Positions 22,409 through 30,803 of a DNA stretch of 32,123 nucleotides are shown piece after piece. The notes under the pieces are model-generated. The model worked only from the letters and a program-made list of their open reading frames with translations, was not told the DNA's origin and searched no databases. Position numbers and translations under genes: made by a program. Each line of letters starts with the position of its first letter. Positions within the stretch are counted from its first letter, which is position 1. Source of the DNA: an uncultured Dorea sp. (lineage in GTDB: Bacteria > Bacillota > Clostridia > Lachnospirales > Lachnospiraceae); NCBI GenBank assembly GCA_947063855.1, contig CAMSTW010000041.1:1-32123 (forward strand). The letters are read 5' to 3'.

Positions 22409-23125
22409 CTACTTCCCGGCAGCCCCTGATATCGCCACACGGTTCGTATGGCTTCTTTCATTTCTACTCGTACTGACTCTTAACTCTTCTTGTTCTCTTA
22501 AGCAATTCAGGATTGCTTCATTCAGCGACAGCATCTTCTCATCCAGTGAAGATACCATCTCCGCACATTCTCTTAGTTCCCGGCTGATATACTCCGGGGC
22601 ATTTCCTTCGAATTTGTAATAAATCTTATGCTCAAGGCTTGCCCAGAAATCCATGGCAATGGTCCGAATCTGTATCTCTACTTTTGTATCTACCACACTG
22701 TCTGACAGAAAGATCGGTACGGATACCAGCATATGGTAGCTCTTATAGCCGCTTGCCTTGGGATTCCTGATGTAGTCCTTGATCGATAAGACCTTCAGAT
22801 CACTCTGGTTCCCAATCATCTCCGCCAACCGGTATATATCGGATGTAAAGGAACAGATCAGCCTTACGCCGGCAATATCGTTGACATACTTGACCATATT
22901 CTCAATCGAGATCTCATAGCCGTTCTTTCTTAACTTCTTAACAATACTTTCTGGTGTCTTAACCCGGGTCTTGATATGCTCTATCGGATTATACTTATGT
23001 ACATGCTGAAATTCATCATTCAATATATCCAGCTTCGTCCCAATCTCTTTTAATGCCGAATTGTACAGGAACATGATGGTCTTCCAGCTATCCACATCTT
23101 CATAATTCTTTATCGCATTCTCCAT
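22409..23125 (-). CDS. Small alarmone synthetase (RelA/SpoT synthetase domain)
   Basis: A 238-residue protein with only the (p)ppGpp synthetase domain; no hydrolase, TGS or ACT domain is present. Motifs are RVKTPESIVKKL (about 53-64), YVNDIAGVRLIC (about 79-90), KASGYKSYHMLV (about 123-134) and VEIQIRT (about 148-154). The family (YjbM/YwaC type) transfers pyrophosphate from ATP to GDP or GTP and is controlled mainly by its expression. The last 40 residues are variable. It has its own promoter and terminator. Confidence 0.88.
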   Translation of the reverse strand: MENAIKNYEDVDSWKTIMFLYNSALKEIGTKLDILNDEFQHVHKYNPIEHIKTRVKTPESIVKKLRKNGYEISIENMVKYVNDIAGVRLICSFTSDIYRLAEMIGNQSDLKVLSIKDYIRNPKASGYKSYHMLVSVPIFLSDSVVDTKVEIQIRTIAMDFWASLEHKIYYKFEGNAPEYISRELRECAEMVSSLDEKMLSLNEAILNCLREQEELRVSTSRNERSHTNRVAISGAAGK

Positions 23126-23172
23126 GTAGTATCTCTCCTCTCATATCGAAGAGTTAATTCGTACTGTCTATC

Positions 23173-23201
23173 ATTATACCATATGGAAACGAGTATGTCA
23201 T
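23173..23201 (-). promoter_or_regulatory. Promoter of the small alarmone synthetase
   Basis: On the minus strand ATGACA (23201-23196), a 17-base spacer and TATAAT (23178-23173). It lies 48 bases upstream of the start codon. Confidence 0.75.
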
Positions 23202-23270
23202 TGAGTTCACAATAATTTAAGAAAGAGGTTCGCCGGGACAATATTGCAGGAAATAATTTTCAGACACGCC

Positions 23271-23795
23271 CTAAAATTCAATCCCCTCTCTTGCCGATCT
23301 GCCCAGGTCAAACTGGTGCTTCACCTTCTTCACTTCGGTTGCATAATCTGCGATTTCCAGCAGACTGTCCGTAATCTGATGACCCGTTAATACGATCTCC
23401 AGCCCTCTTGGCTTATGCCTGATAAACCCGATCAGCTTCTCTTCGCTTAAGACATCAAGCTTGAGCGCGCACAATGCTTCGTCTAAGACCAGCAGGTCAA
23501 AGGAACTGCAGAATTTTACGATCTCGTCCAACGCCTTATTATTATAATGGCGAAGTTCTGCTCTCTCGTCCCGGTTCATATTACTTACAAACTTCACCGG
23601 CTCCCTGCCCCTAAGACAGGTGACGCCAGAGAGAGACTCCAGGATCTTGCGCTCATTCGATGAATTATCCTTAAGGAACTGGAAGAAGAGTACCTTAAGT
23701 CCATACCCCGCCGCCCGTACTGCCAGTCCTACTGCTGCCGTTGTCTTTCCCTTGCCGTCCCCATAGTATACATGTATCCTTCCGGTGCCTGTCAT
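23271..23795 (-). CDS. Corrinoid (cobalamin) adenosyltransferase, CobO/BtuR type
   Basis: A 174-residue protein with the CobA/CobO/BtuR P-loop YGDGKGKTTAAVGLA (residues 11-25). Other family blocks are RAAGYGLKVLFFQFLK, LLVLDEALCAL and EIVLTGH. It transfers the 5'-deoxyadenosyl group from ATP to cob(I)alamin-type corrinoids to make coenzyme B12. Length matches the family. It stands alone; no other cobalamin gene is in the window, so it may serve salvage of scavenged corrinoids. GGGGAG precedes the ATG. Confidence 0.92.
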   Translation of the reverse strand: MTGTGRIHVYYGDGKGKTTAAVGLAVRAAGYGLKVLFFQFLKDNSSNERKILESLSGVTCLRGREPVKFVSNMNRDERAELRHYNNKALDEIVKFCSSFDLLVLDEALCALKLDVLSEEKLIGFIRHKPRGLEIVLTGHQITDSLLEIADYATEVKKVKHQFDLGRSAREGIEF

Positions 23796-23889
23796 AATCT
23801 ACTCCCCGCTTTCTTCTTCGTCTATGCATTAAATATCATTATAGACTCTTTGCCGGAAATTGTATAGGGGATTTTCTGCTTTACATGGC

Positions 23890-23918
23890 TTTACATAGCG
23901 GATAAAAAAGGATATACT
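23890..23918 (+). promoter_or_regulatory. Promoter of the small unknown gene
   Basis: TTTACA (23890-23895), a 17-base spacer and TATACT (23913-23918), about 90 bases before the start codon at 24010. Confidence 0.7.
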
Positions 23919-24009
23919 TTTAATTAATTCCGTTTAAAGAACAGCGGTTTGGAGATAAATTTTTTATTACATGGATGGATCTGATTCTATAAGAAAGTGG
24001 GGCAGTATT

Positions 24010-24273
24010 ATGTTTCGATTATGGGGAAAAGAGTTCAAGGATAACAGAATGATCCGGGATACCGTCGTCTGTGATGATACCGACGATACCCGGACACATA
24101 AGATTTTCCATGCGCTTGACGCGATATGTTACGAATTCGACCTGAGTAAACCAATCTGGCTGGATGCAACCATCGAGGAATTCAAAAGACACGACAAGGC
24201 ACGGTTTACCCAGGATAACTTTGTTGATTCTATTGATTTCGATTATCTGGAGGTCCATATTATAGAAGAATAA
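24010..24273 (+). CDS. Small acidic protein of unknown function
   Basis: Not recognised. It is an 87-residue soluble protein rich in acidic residues, with a conserved-looking core (MFRLWGKEFKDNRMIRDTVV, then IFHALDAICYEFDLSKPIWL) and an acidic tail. It has no membrane segment or signal peptide. The start at 24010 is preferred because AGTGGGG lies upstream; a frame from 23971 has no ribosome site. It has its own promoter and is convergent with the ABC permease gene. Confidence 0.7.
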   Translation: MFRLWGKEFKDNRMIRDTVVCDDTDDTRTHKIFHALDAICYEFDLSKPIWLDATIEEFKRHDKARFTQDNFVDSIDFDYLEVHIIEE

Positions 24274-24299
24274 CGCTTCTATAATCAATGTGTATGATC

Positions 24300-24328
24300 G
24301 CCGGCCGGCCTGACGCCGGCTGTGTCAG
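24300..24328. terminator. GC-rich hairpin between convergent genes
   Basis: GCCGGC copies on either side of a five-base loop form a strong stem, but there is no T tail on either strand. It may slow polymerase from both sides. Confidence 0.35.
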
Positions 24329-24339
24329 CATCTATGCCG

Positions 24340-25743
24340 TTATTCGTTCCGTATTGCCGCCAGCGGGCTTAACTTCATGGCCCGCAGTGCGGGGAAGTAT
24401 CCGGCGACGACTCCAACAAGCATCGCGAAGCCCATGGACAGAAGAACAAGCCACATCGGGATGTAGGAGATATTGCCGTCGAATCCCATGGCCGCCCCGT
24501 GGCCGGTCAGGAAGTTGATGACGGCTGACATCAGGAAGCTTAATACATTGCCGATCATGCCGCCGATCAGTCCGATGAAAGCGGCTTCCAGCAGGAACAT
24601 CTGCTTGATGTTCTTAAGGCTGCAGCCCAGTACCTTGATCACGCCGATCTCCTTCGTCCGTTCATAGATGGACATCATCATCGTATTGGCAATTCCGATC
24701 GCCGCCACGAAGAGAGAGACTGCGCCGATACCGCCAAGCACTGCCTGTATGATGGCGAACTGGCTCTTCATTGTATCCAGATATTCTGCATTCGTCTCCA
24801 CATTATATCCCAGCTCGCGGATCTGCGCCGATACCTTATTCACATTATCGATATCGTCTACATTCACCTGTGCGTAGGAATAACAGAATTCCTTGTAGGG
24901 CTTTCCCGACTTTGTGGACGGCTGGCCCGGAATCACCTTTCCGGCAAACTCCTTCTTAAGCACATTCCGTAAGGTATCCAGATCACAGTATATATTGTAG
25001 TAATTGGCGCTATATTCCTCCGGACCGCCTTCCACGATGCCGCAGCCCTTCACCACATGCTTCTTTACCGTCTTGGACTGGGCCTGCCCGTCTCCGGGAT
25101 CACCCATACCGCCAAGTTCCGGGCTGTTCCCCATACTGTTATAGTATCCGTCCTGGTCAAGGATCAGAAAGATGGAGTCATTCACGAAATCTATATCCGG
25201 CAGTTCTCCGGTCTCGTAATACCCGTTCCCTCCTCCCTTCTCGTTGAACATCGTAGGCGCCCCATTCCCGAATACCAGCTCCAGGTTCCCGCTGTTTGGA
25301 GTCGGAAGAGAGCCCTCCCCCAACGGAATATTCTTGGCCGCCAGAGCCTCCGGCGTCATGGCCACCAGGCTTCCGTTGCCTTCATATTTTCCTTTCAGCA
25401 TGATCACCCACATCTCATACACCGGCGACGCGATGGTTACATGTTCAATCTGGGCAAGCTCCTGGATCGTCTGGTCATTGATGTATTTCTGGGACTCTTC
25501 TTCATCCCCGGATGAATAATAATACATGGATTCGCCCGCGCCCTGGCCTCTTACCGTGATGCTTGTAAGTCCGCCGGACTGTTCTACTTCCCGATACAGG
25601 GATTCCTGCAGTCCAAGTCCCAGAGAGATCATTACCACGATGGACGCCGTACCGATGATAACCCCAAGGACGGTCAGAAATGTCCGAAGCTTCCGCCTCT
25701 TTAAATTGCTACCGCTCATCCTCAGAAGGTCTGTCCAGCTCAT
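24340..25743 (-). CDS. MacB-type ABC transporter permease
   Basis: A 467-residue MacB/FtsX-type permease. One N-terminal membrane helix (LRTFLTVLGVIIGTASIVVM) is followed by an extracellular domain of about 280 residues. Three C-terminal helices follow, ending PALRAMKLSPLAAIRNE, the usual tail of this family. These proteins work by mechanotransmission on substrates or partners outside the membrane rather than by simple transport. The start at 25743 follows GAGGAGG; a frame from 25764 exists. The gene overlaps the preceding one by 35 bases. Confidence 0.88.
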   Translation of the reverse strand: MSWTDLLRMSGSNLKRRKLRTFLTVLGVIIGTASIVVMISLGLGLQESLYREVEQSGGLTSITVRGQGAGESMYYYSSGDEEESQKYINDQTIQELAQIEHVTIASPVYEMWVIMLKGKYEGNGSLVAMTPEALAAKNIPLGEGSLPTPNSGNLELVFGNGAPTMFNEKGGGNGYYETGELPDIDFVNDSIFLILDQDGYYNSMGNSPELGGMGDPGDGQAQSKTVKKHVVKGCGIVEGGPEEYSANYYNIYCDLDTLRNVLKKEFAGKVIPGQPSTKSGKPYKEFCYSYAQVNVDDIDNVNKVSAQIRELGYNVETNAEYLDTMKSQFAIIQAVLGGIGAVSLFVAAIGIANTMMMSIYERTKEIGVIKVLGCSLKNIKQMFLLEAAFIGLIGGMIGNVLSFLMSAVINFLTGHGAAMGFDGNISYIPMWLVLLSMGFAMLVGVVAGYFPALRAMKLSPLAAIRNE

Positions 25744-27295
25744 CCAGTAATTCCTCCTCTTCATTTTGTCTCTGTCTTTTCTTTCTCTTCTTGATGACGA
25801 CTACCGCAACGATGACCACTACGACCACTGCCGCAATCACAGCAACCGGAAGAACAGGGAAACTCTTCTCTTCCTCTATCATCTCCATATCCGTCATCAT
25901 CATATCGCTCTCCATGCCCTCCATAACTGTCAGCTGCAGATCCTTCGTCGTCGTGGAGATCGTCCCCGCTTCGTCTTCATAGCTGACCGTCATAGTCACC
26001 TTCGCCGGACCTTCCGTCGCCTGTGCGCCTTCCAGCATGGCGTCAATGGACGCGCTTGTGCCGGACTCTACATTTCCAAGGAACACCTCTTCCTTCTTGA
26101 TACAAGTTCCCTCGAAGATGGCCTTCACATTGTAGAGCTTAATCCTGCCCAGATTGTAGAGATTGCACATTACATTGGCTTCGTCGCCCACAGAAACGCT
26201 GTCCGGGTTGATCTCGAAATCGCTGAATTCGAATCTCGCATCCTGCTTTACCGGTATGGACAGGCTGGAAGCAGCATCTACGGAAGCTCCGTCCTTATCC
26301 TCATACTTCATGCTCAGTTCCACGCTGTAGGGCTTCTGCAGAAGGTCTGCCTTGGCGTTCAGCTGAATAGAGATATCTGCCGTGCCGTTCGCCTTGATCC
26401 CGTCCAGATAGATGGAACTGGAGCCAGACGACGGAAGGAACGCCGGAGCAACCGTCTGCTCATCGCTGCCTTCCGTCGGCGCGCTCAAGTCGAACAGCAT
26501 ATTGCTGACCTTCGAAGCCTTTGAGGTATTCCTCAGGTGGATCGTCAGTGTAAAATTGCTTCCCGCACGCACCTCTGCCGGATCCGTGGAGAATCCGGTC
26601 ACGATCACTCTTGGAACGGAACCGGAGCCGGAGCCTGCATCCGAACCGCCGCCGGATACGCCGCCGTTACTGAATCCGCCGGCGTCTGAGGACACAAGAT
26701 CCATACCGTCGCCAGGGGACGGAGTGTTGGTGCCGGTGTTGGTGTCCGGATCCTGAACCGGGTTGTTGTCTGCCGGCGGATTCGGCTTCTCTTCCGGCTT
26801 CACAGTTGTATTGACATAGAATCTCTGAGACGCTAATTCCTGGTCACTGGACACATCAAACTGAATGATATGCCTTGATGTCGCCACATCATCTCTCTGA
26901 ACAAACTCAAATTCTACAGCCGCAGACTCTCCCGGCGCAATATCCTCTACGGACTTCTCATAACTCTGATACTCCGTCCTGAAGGGCCATTCGTCGTTCT
27001 TCTCTCCCAGCTTAGGCGCTATTACCACATTCGTCAAAGCTTCTTCTGAATTATTATGTATCGTAAGCTTCCACACCTTCGCTTCTCCTGCCTTGAAGGT
27101 GGGAACCCTGTTCTCCTCGGACTTGACCACAATCCCGCCTGCCGCCCTGGACGCCGTCCCTGCCTCGGCCACTTCCTGTGCCTTATCCCTGATTCCCGAC
27201 GCGTTCACCTCCGCCATCCCTGCGGGGCCTGCGGCCGCGGCAAGCACTGCCGCCATACATACTCCTGTCAGAAGTCTTTTTAAATTTCTCATCAT
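25709..27295 (-). CDS. Exported, membrane-anchored CARDB-like protein
   Basis: A 528-residue protein. A signal peptide (about 1-25, LLTGVCMAAVLAAAAGPAGM) comes first. About three immunoglobulin-like beta domains of the CARDB/COG1361 kind follow (TIHNNSEEALTNV, IHLRNTSKASKV, CNLYNLGRIKLYNV). A Pro/Gly/Ser-rich linker separates the first and second (about 165-225). A membrane helix (PVLPVAVIAAVVVVVIVAVV) and a charged cytoplasmic tail end it. It overlaps the ATPase gene by four bases and the permease gene by 35. It is thus probably an accessory, adaptor-like part of the exporter. I do not know its partner or substrate. Confidence 0.78.
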   Translation of the reverse strand: MMRNLKRLLTGVCMAAVLAAAAGPAGMAEVNASGIRDKAQEVAEAGTASRAAGGIVVKSEENRVPTFKAGEAKVWKLTIHNNSEEALTNVVIAPKLGEKNDEWPFRTEYQSYEKSVEDIAPGESAAVEFEFVQRDDVATSRHIIQFDVSSDQELASQRFYVNTTVKPEEKPNPPADNNPVQDPDTNTGTNTPSPGDGMDLVSSDAGGFSNGGVSGGGSDAGSGSGSVPRVIVTGFSTDPAEVRAGSNFTLTIHLRNTSKASKVSNMLFDLSAPTEGSDEQTVAPAFLPSSGSSSIYLDGIKANGTADISIQLNAKADLLQKPYSVELSMKYEDKDGASVDAASSLSIPVKQDARFEFSDFEINPDSVSVGDEANVMCNLYNLGRIKLYNVKAIFEGTCIKKEEVFLGNVESGTSASIDAMLEGAQATEGPAKVTMTVSYEDEAGTISTTTKDLQLTVMEGMESDMMMTDMEMIEEEKSFPVLPVAVIAAVVVVVIVAVVVIKKRKKRQRQNEEEELLDELDRPSEDER

Positions 27296-28008
27296 CTCTG
27301 TCCTCCCTGTAATGCACTCTTCCGGTTATCTTCAATCTTAAGAATCTTCCCGTCCCGGATATGAAAGACTCTGTCCGCATAAGTTGCCAGATGTGCGTCA
27401 TGGGTTACCATCACCAGCGTCTTATTCTGCTCCCTGACCACCTGCTGCATCAGTCTCATGACCTCCTCCGAAGTATGCGAATCCAGATTACCTGTCGGCT
27501 CATCTGCGAATATGATCTTCGGATCCACTACCAGCGCCCTTGCCACGCCTACCCTCTGCTGCTGCCCGCCAGACATCTGGTTCGGCAGATGCTTCTTGTG
27601 CTTCTTAAGCTTCACAAGCTCCAGCATCTTATCCGCCTTACGCATCCGCACGTCTCTTGGAACTCCCCGGAAGCTTAAGGGCAGCGCTACATTCTCCTGC
27701 GCATTCATGGTGCCAAGGAGATGGAAGGACTGGAAGATGAATCCTACATTCTCCCGCCGGAACCGTACCAGCTGTTCCTCCGTCAGATTCTCGATGTGCT
27801 GTCCCGCGATCACCACGTTCCCTTTCGTCGGCTTCTCAAGACCCGCCAGCATATTCAAAAGTGTGGACTTACCTGAACCTGAGGTTCCTACGATCGCACA
27901 GAATTCTCCCTCATAGATCTCGAATCCTACTCCGTCCAGCGCCCGCACAACCTCGTCGCCCACACGATACAGCTTATAAAGGTCCTTTACTTCTATTACT
28001 TTGTCCAT
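27292..28008 (-). CDS. MacB/LolD-type ABC transporter ATPase
   Basis: A 238-residue ATPase. Walker A is GTSGSGKST (41-49), the signature is MSGGQQQRV, and Walker B is IIFADEPTGNLDSHTSEEV. The NLDSHTSEEV form is typical of ATPases that pair with MacB-type permeases. It is first of three overlapping genes: ATPase, CARDB-like protein, permease. AGGAGGAG lies a few bases before the ATG. Confidence 0.92.
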   Translation of the reverse strand: MDKVIEVKDLYKLYRVGDEVVRALDGVGFEIYEGEFCAIVGTSGSGKSTLLNMLAGLEKPTKGNVVIAGQHIENLTEEQLVRFRRENVGFIFQSFHLLGTMNAQENVALPLSFRGVPRDVRMRKADKMLELVKLKKHKKHLPNQMSGGQQQRVGVARALVVDPKIIFADEPTGNLDSHTSEEVMRLMQQVVREQNKTLVMVTHDAHLATYADRVFHIRDGKILKIEDNRKSALQGGQR

Positions 28009-28033
28009 AGGCCTGCTCCTCCTGTATCTGCCG

Positions 28034-28056
28034 GATATTCTCGTTCAAAGAATATC
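28034..28056 (-). promoter_or_regulatory. Inverted repeat in the ABC operon leader
   Basis: GATATTCT (28034-28041) and AGAATATC (28049-28056) are a perfect eight-base inverted repeat with a seven-base spacer. It lies just downstream of an A/T-rich -10-like TATAAT on the minus strand (about 28070-28065) and may be an operator or a leader hairpin. Confidence 0.45.
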
Positions 28057-28211
28057 TTTTCTCATTATAATATATAAAACCAAACACTTTCGGTAGAATT
28101 TATGAATAATTTCTTAATTTTCTTAACAAATTATTTAACTCCAATTTGCAGGGAACTTGTTTCAAAACCATGAGTCGTACATGCATATCGCATCTGCACG
28201 GATCTGCACAT

Positions 28212-28248
28212 AAAGAAAAAAGCTCCGGGTAATCTCATACCCGGAGCA
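28212..28248 (-). terminator. Terminator of melA
   Basis: GCTCCGGGT and ACCCGGAGC form a perfect nine-pair stem (28222-28247), followed on the minus strand by TTTTTTCTTT. It lies 80 bases after the melA stop. Confidence 0.88.
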
Positions 28249-28326
28249 TACTAATACTCCAATTTAATTAACCATATGTTCCGCCGGCCTGCTTTCCCGA
28301 TAGCACATATGTAAAAGCCTGACTTA

Positions 28327-29652
28327 CTATTTATTATACATCTTCATATAATCCCCATGAGCGTCAATCAGCTCGTCGCACATCTTTACAATATCGTCAA
28401 TCGACAGCTCCGCCGCGGTATGCGGTTCTAACATCGCCGCATGGTAGATGTCTTCACGCTTGCAGGTATGTGCCGCCTCAATGGTAAGAAGCTGGGCGTT
28501 GATATTGGTCATATTCATAGCTGCCAGCTGCAGAGGCAGCGCGCCCACACGGCATGGGTTCACACCATTGGCATCAATCATACACGGAACTTCCACACAG
28601 GCTTCGGCCGGAAGATTGTCAATCAGACCGCGGTTCAGGACATTTCCGCCAATCTTGTAGGGATTGCCTGTCACGATTGCTTCCATAATATAGGATGCGT
28701 ATTCACGGCTGCGCTCGTGAGTGATCTTGCCATCGTCTAAAATCTTGTTCCGTTCTTCCTCCCATTCTGCAATCTGCTTGACGCACCGTCTCGGATACTC
28801 GTCAAGCGGAATGTTGAACTGATCAATCAACTCCGGATAGCGGGACTTGATGAAGAACGGATTGTACTCTGCATTATGCTCGCTGGACTCGGTACAATAA
28901 TATCCCAGATGCTTGATGTACTCAAAGCGGACCATATCGTTATGCTTCTCCTCGGCATTCTTCTTAGCCGCGCGCCGGCGGATCTCCGGATACAGGTCGT
29001 TGCCGTCCTTATCGCGGATATCAAGAAGCCACGCCATATGGTTGATCCCCGCGATGGTCTCGATACGTCCTTCCAGCTTGTCCTTCATATCCAGTTCTTC
29101 CAGAAGTGTGCTTGTGCAGACCTGTACGCTGTGGCACAGTCCGACGGTCTTCACACCGGTATAGCGCTGCATATAACCGGAGAGTATCGCCATAGGATTG
29201 GTGTAATTCAAAAACCATGCGTCCGGGCAGACCTCTTCCATATCTCTCGCGAAGCCTTCCATAACCGGAATCGTCCGAAGACCGCGCATGATTCCGCCAA
29301 TCCCCAGTGTATCTGCAATCGTCTGTTTCAGACCGTATTTCTTAGGAATCTCGAAGTCTGTAATCGTACAGGGATCGTAACCGCCTACCTGTATCGCATT
29401 TACAACAAATGTTGCATCCTTCAATGCAGCTTTCCGGTTCTCAACCCCCAGATAGGTCGTGATACGCGCACGTCCCTGGTTGGTATTCTCGTTGATCGCC
29501 TTGATGATGATCTCCGAATCCTTCAGTCGCTTTGCATTGATGTCATATAATGCAATCTCGCTGTCGCAAAGTACCGGACTTCCCATGCTGTCACCAAGTA
29601 CATTTCTTGCAAAAATGGTACTCCCTGCGCCCATAAATGTAATCTTTGCCAT
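28327..29652 (-). CDS. melA: Alpha-galactosidase, glycoside hydrolase family 4
   Basis: A 441-residue GH4 enzyme very similar in blocks to E. coli MelA. The N-terminus KITFMGAGSTIFARNVLGD is the NAD-binding site. QIGGYDPCTITDFEIPKKYG, IADTLGIGGIMRGLRTIP, GLCHSVQ, GINHMAW, ESSEHNAEYNPFFIK and YHAAMLEPHTAAEL are also family blocks. GH4 enzymes need NAD+, a divalent metal and reducing conditions. It releases galactose from melibiose- or raffinose-type sugars in the cytoplasm. GGAGG precedes the ATG at 29652; the longer frame to 30345 runs antisense through the araC gene and is not real. It is divergent from that regulator. Confidence 0.93.
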   Translation of the reverse strand: MAKITFMGAGSTIFARNVLGDSMGSPVLCDSEIALYDINAKRLKDSEIIIKAINENTNQGRARITTYLGVENRKAALKDATFVVNAIQVGGYDPCTITDFEIPKKYGLKQTIADTLGIGGIMRGLRTIPVMEGFARDMEEVCPDAWFLNYTNPMAILSGYMQRYTGVKTVGLCHSVQVCTSTLLEELDMKDKLEGRIETIAGINHMAWLLDIRDKDGNDLYPEIRRRAAKKNAEEKHNDMVRFEYIKHLGYYCTESSEHNAEYNPFFIKSRYPELIDQFNIPLDEYPRRCVKQIAEWEEERNKILDDGKITHERSREYASYIMEAIVTGNPYKIGGNVLNRGLIDNLPAEACVEVPCMIDANGVNPCRVGALPLQLAAMNMTNINAQLLTIEAAHTCKREDIYHAAMLEPHTAAELSIDDIVKMCDELIDAHGDYMKMYNK

Positions 29653-29716
29653 GTCATTATTCCTCCGTTCTGTGTTTTCTTGAATCTGTTTTATGATATT
29701 CAAATTATATTTTAAC

Positions 29717-29773
29717 TGCAAAAAAAATGCTATACTATATGTTGTCAAAAATTGCAAAAATGTTGTATAATAT
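29717..29773. promoter_or_regulatory. melA-araC promoter region with direct repeats
   Basis: For araC, TTGTCA (29742-29747) and TATAAT (29766-29771) lie 18 bases apart. For melA, TTGCAG and TATCAT lie 17 bases apart on the other strand (about 29722-29694). Two similar sequences, TGCAAAAAAAATGCTATACT (from 29717) and TGCAAAAATGTTGTATAAT (from 29753), may be AraC-type half-sites 36 bases apart. Confidence 0.45.
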
Positions 29774-29793
29774 CTGTCCAGGAGGTATACGAT

Positions 29794-30654
29794 ATGACCC
29801 ATCAGACGAATCATGCAATGAAACCGTTGGCAGTCTATTTCTATGGAAGGGAAAAATGTGCGTCCGGCCACAGCTATGGTCCCGGAATCCGCCCGCACTA
29901 CCTTATCCACGCCGTACTGAAGGGGAAGGGCTTCTTCCGCCACAATGGACGGGACTATCCCCTGACGGCAGGAGACGCATTCCTGATCCGTCCTATGGAG
30001 ACCACCTATTATGAAGCAGACGCCGGGGATCCGTGGGAATATATGTGGATTGGTTTTGACGGGACGGAGGTAACATCTATCCTGAGCGAAACATATTTCG
30101 CCAATTCCCCGGTCTGTTACATCAAAGATATCGATTGGATGACAGGGATCTACGAGCGGATCAGCCAGCGGATGCGTGAATACTACACGCAGACCGACAG
30201 GAACGCCCTGACTGCCTGCGGCCTTCTGCTTGAGCTGCTGGGCGTGATGGGGTCGCGCCCGGTCAAGAGCAAGAAGGATCTTACGCAGATCTACCTGGAG
30301 ATGGCAATCGAATATATGAAGAACAACTACAGCTACGACATTCATGTATCGGATATCGCGATCTTTATCGGAATCGACAGGACCTATCTGTACCGCATTT
30401 TCATGGAACAGGAGCAGATCTCGCCCAAAGGATACCTGCAGCAGCTTCGGATACGCTCTGCCAGTAATATGCTGCGCTCTACAGCGTACTCTGTCACGGA
30501 GATTGCATATTCCTGCGGCTTTCGGGATGCCTCGGCCTTCTGCAACCAGTTCCGCCGCCTGACGGGCATGACGCCCCGGGCGTTCCGGAGGATCTCGGCG
30601 CTTGAGGAGGCTGATGCGGACCTGTCATCTGGTACAGCCGGCCAGATTCCGTAA
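29794..30654 (+). CDS. AraC-family regulator, probable melA activator
   Basis: A 286-residue regulator. An N-terminal cupin-like sugar-binding domain (about 1-140; HYLIHAVLKGKGFFRHNGRD) precedes the two C-terminal helix-turn-helix units (about 190-275; VSDIAIFIGIDRTYLYRIF and VTEIAYSCGFRDASAFCNQF, then GMTPRAFR). The family mostly activates sugar-use genes. Its gene is divergent from melA, so control of melA by an alpha-galactoside is likely. CAGGAGG precedes the ATG at 29794; the frame from 29752 extends into the promoter. Confidence 0.88.
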   Translation: MTHQTNHAMKPLAVYFYGREKCASGHSYGPGIRPHYLIHAVLKGKGFFRHNGRDYPLTAGDAFLIRPMETTYYEADAGDPWEYMWIGFDGTEVTSILSETYFANSPVCYIKDIDWMTGIYERISQRMREYYTQTDRNALTACGLLLELLGVMGSRPVKSKKDLTQIYLEMAIEYMKNNYSYDIHVSDIAIFIGIDRTYLYRIFMEQEQISPKGYLQQLRIRSASNMLRSTAYSVTEIAYSCGFRDASAFCNQFRRLTGMTPRAFRRISALEEADADLSSGTAGQIP

Positions 30655-30667
30655 ATTTTCACTCTAC

Positions 30668-30700
30668 AAGGATATGACGGTATCATAATATCCTTATATT
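30668..30700 (+). terminator. Terminator of the AraC gene
   Basis: AAGGATAT (30668-30675) and ATATCCTT (30688-30695) form an eight-pair stem with an A/T-rich tail, 13 bases after the stop codon. Confidence 0.6.
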
Positions 30701-30717
30701 TTTATCTAATATGCTTA

Positions 30718-30746
30718 TTGATTTTCATAATATAATGCAATATGAT
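30718..30746 (+). promoter_or_regulatory. Promoter of galE
   Basis: TTGATT (30718-30723), a 17-base spacer and TATGAT (30741-30746), 57 bases before the start codon. Confidence 0.65.
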
Positions 30747-30803
30747 AATACTTAATAAATAAAACATCAGTTAATGAAAACTGAGCAGAAGGAGGAACTA
30801 ACT

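Noticed and set aside
29653..30345. N-terminal extension of melA by 231 codons
   Set aside because: It runs antisense through the AraC gene and promoter; the true start at 29652 has GGAGG and matches the MelA N-terminus.
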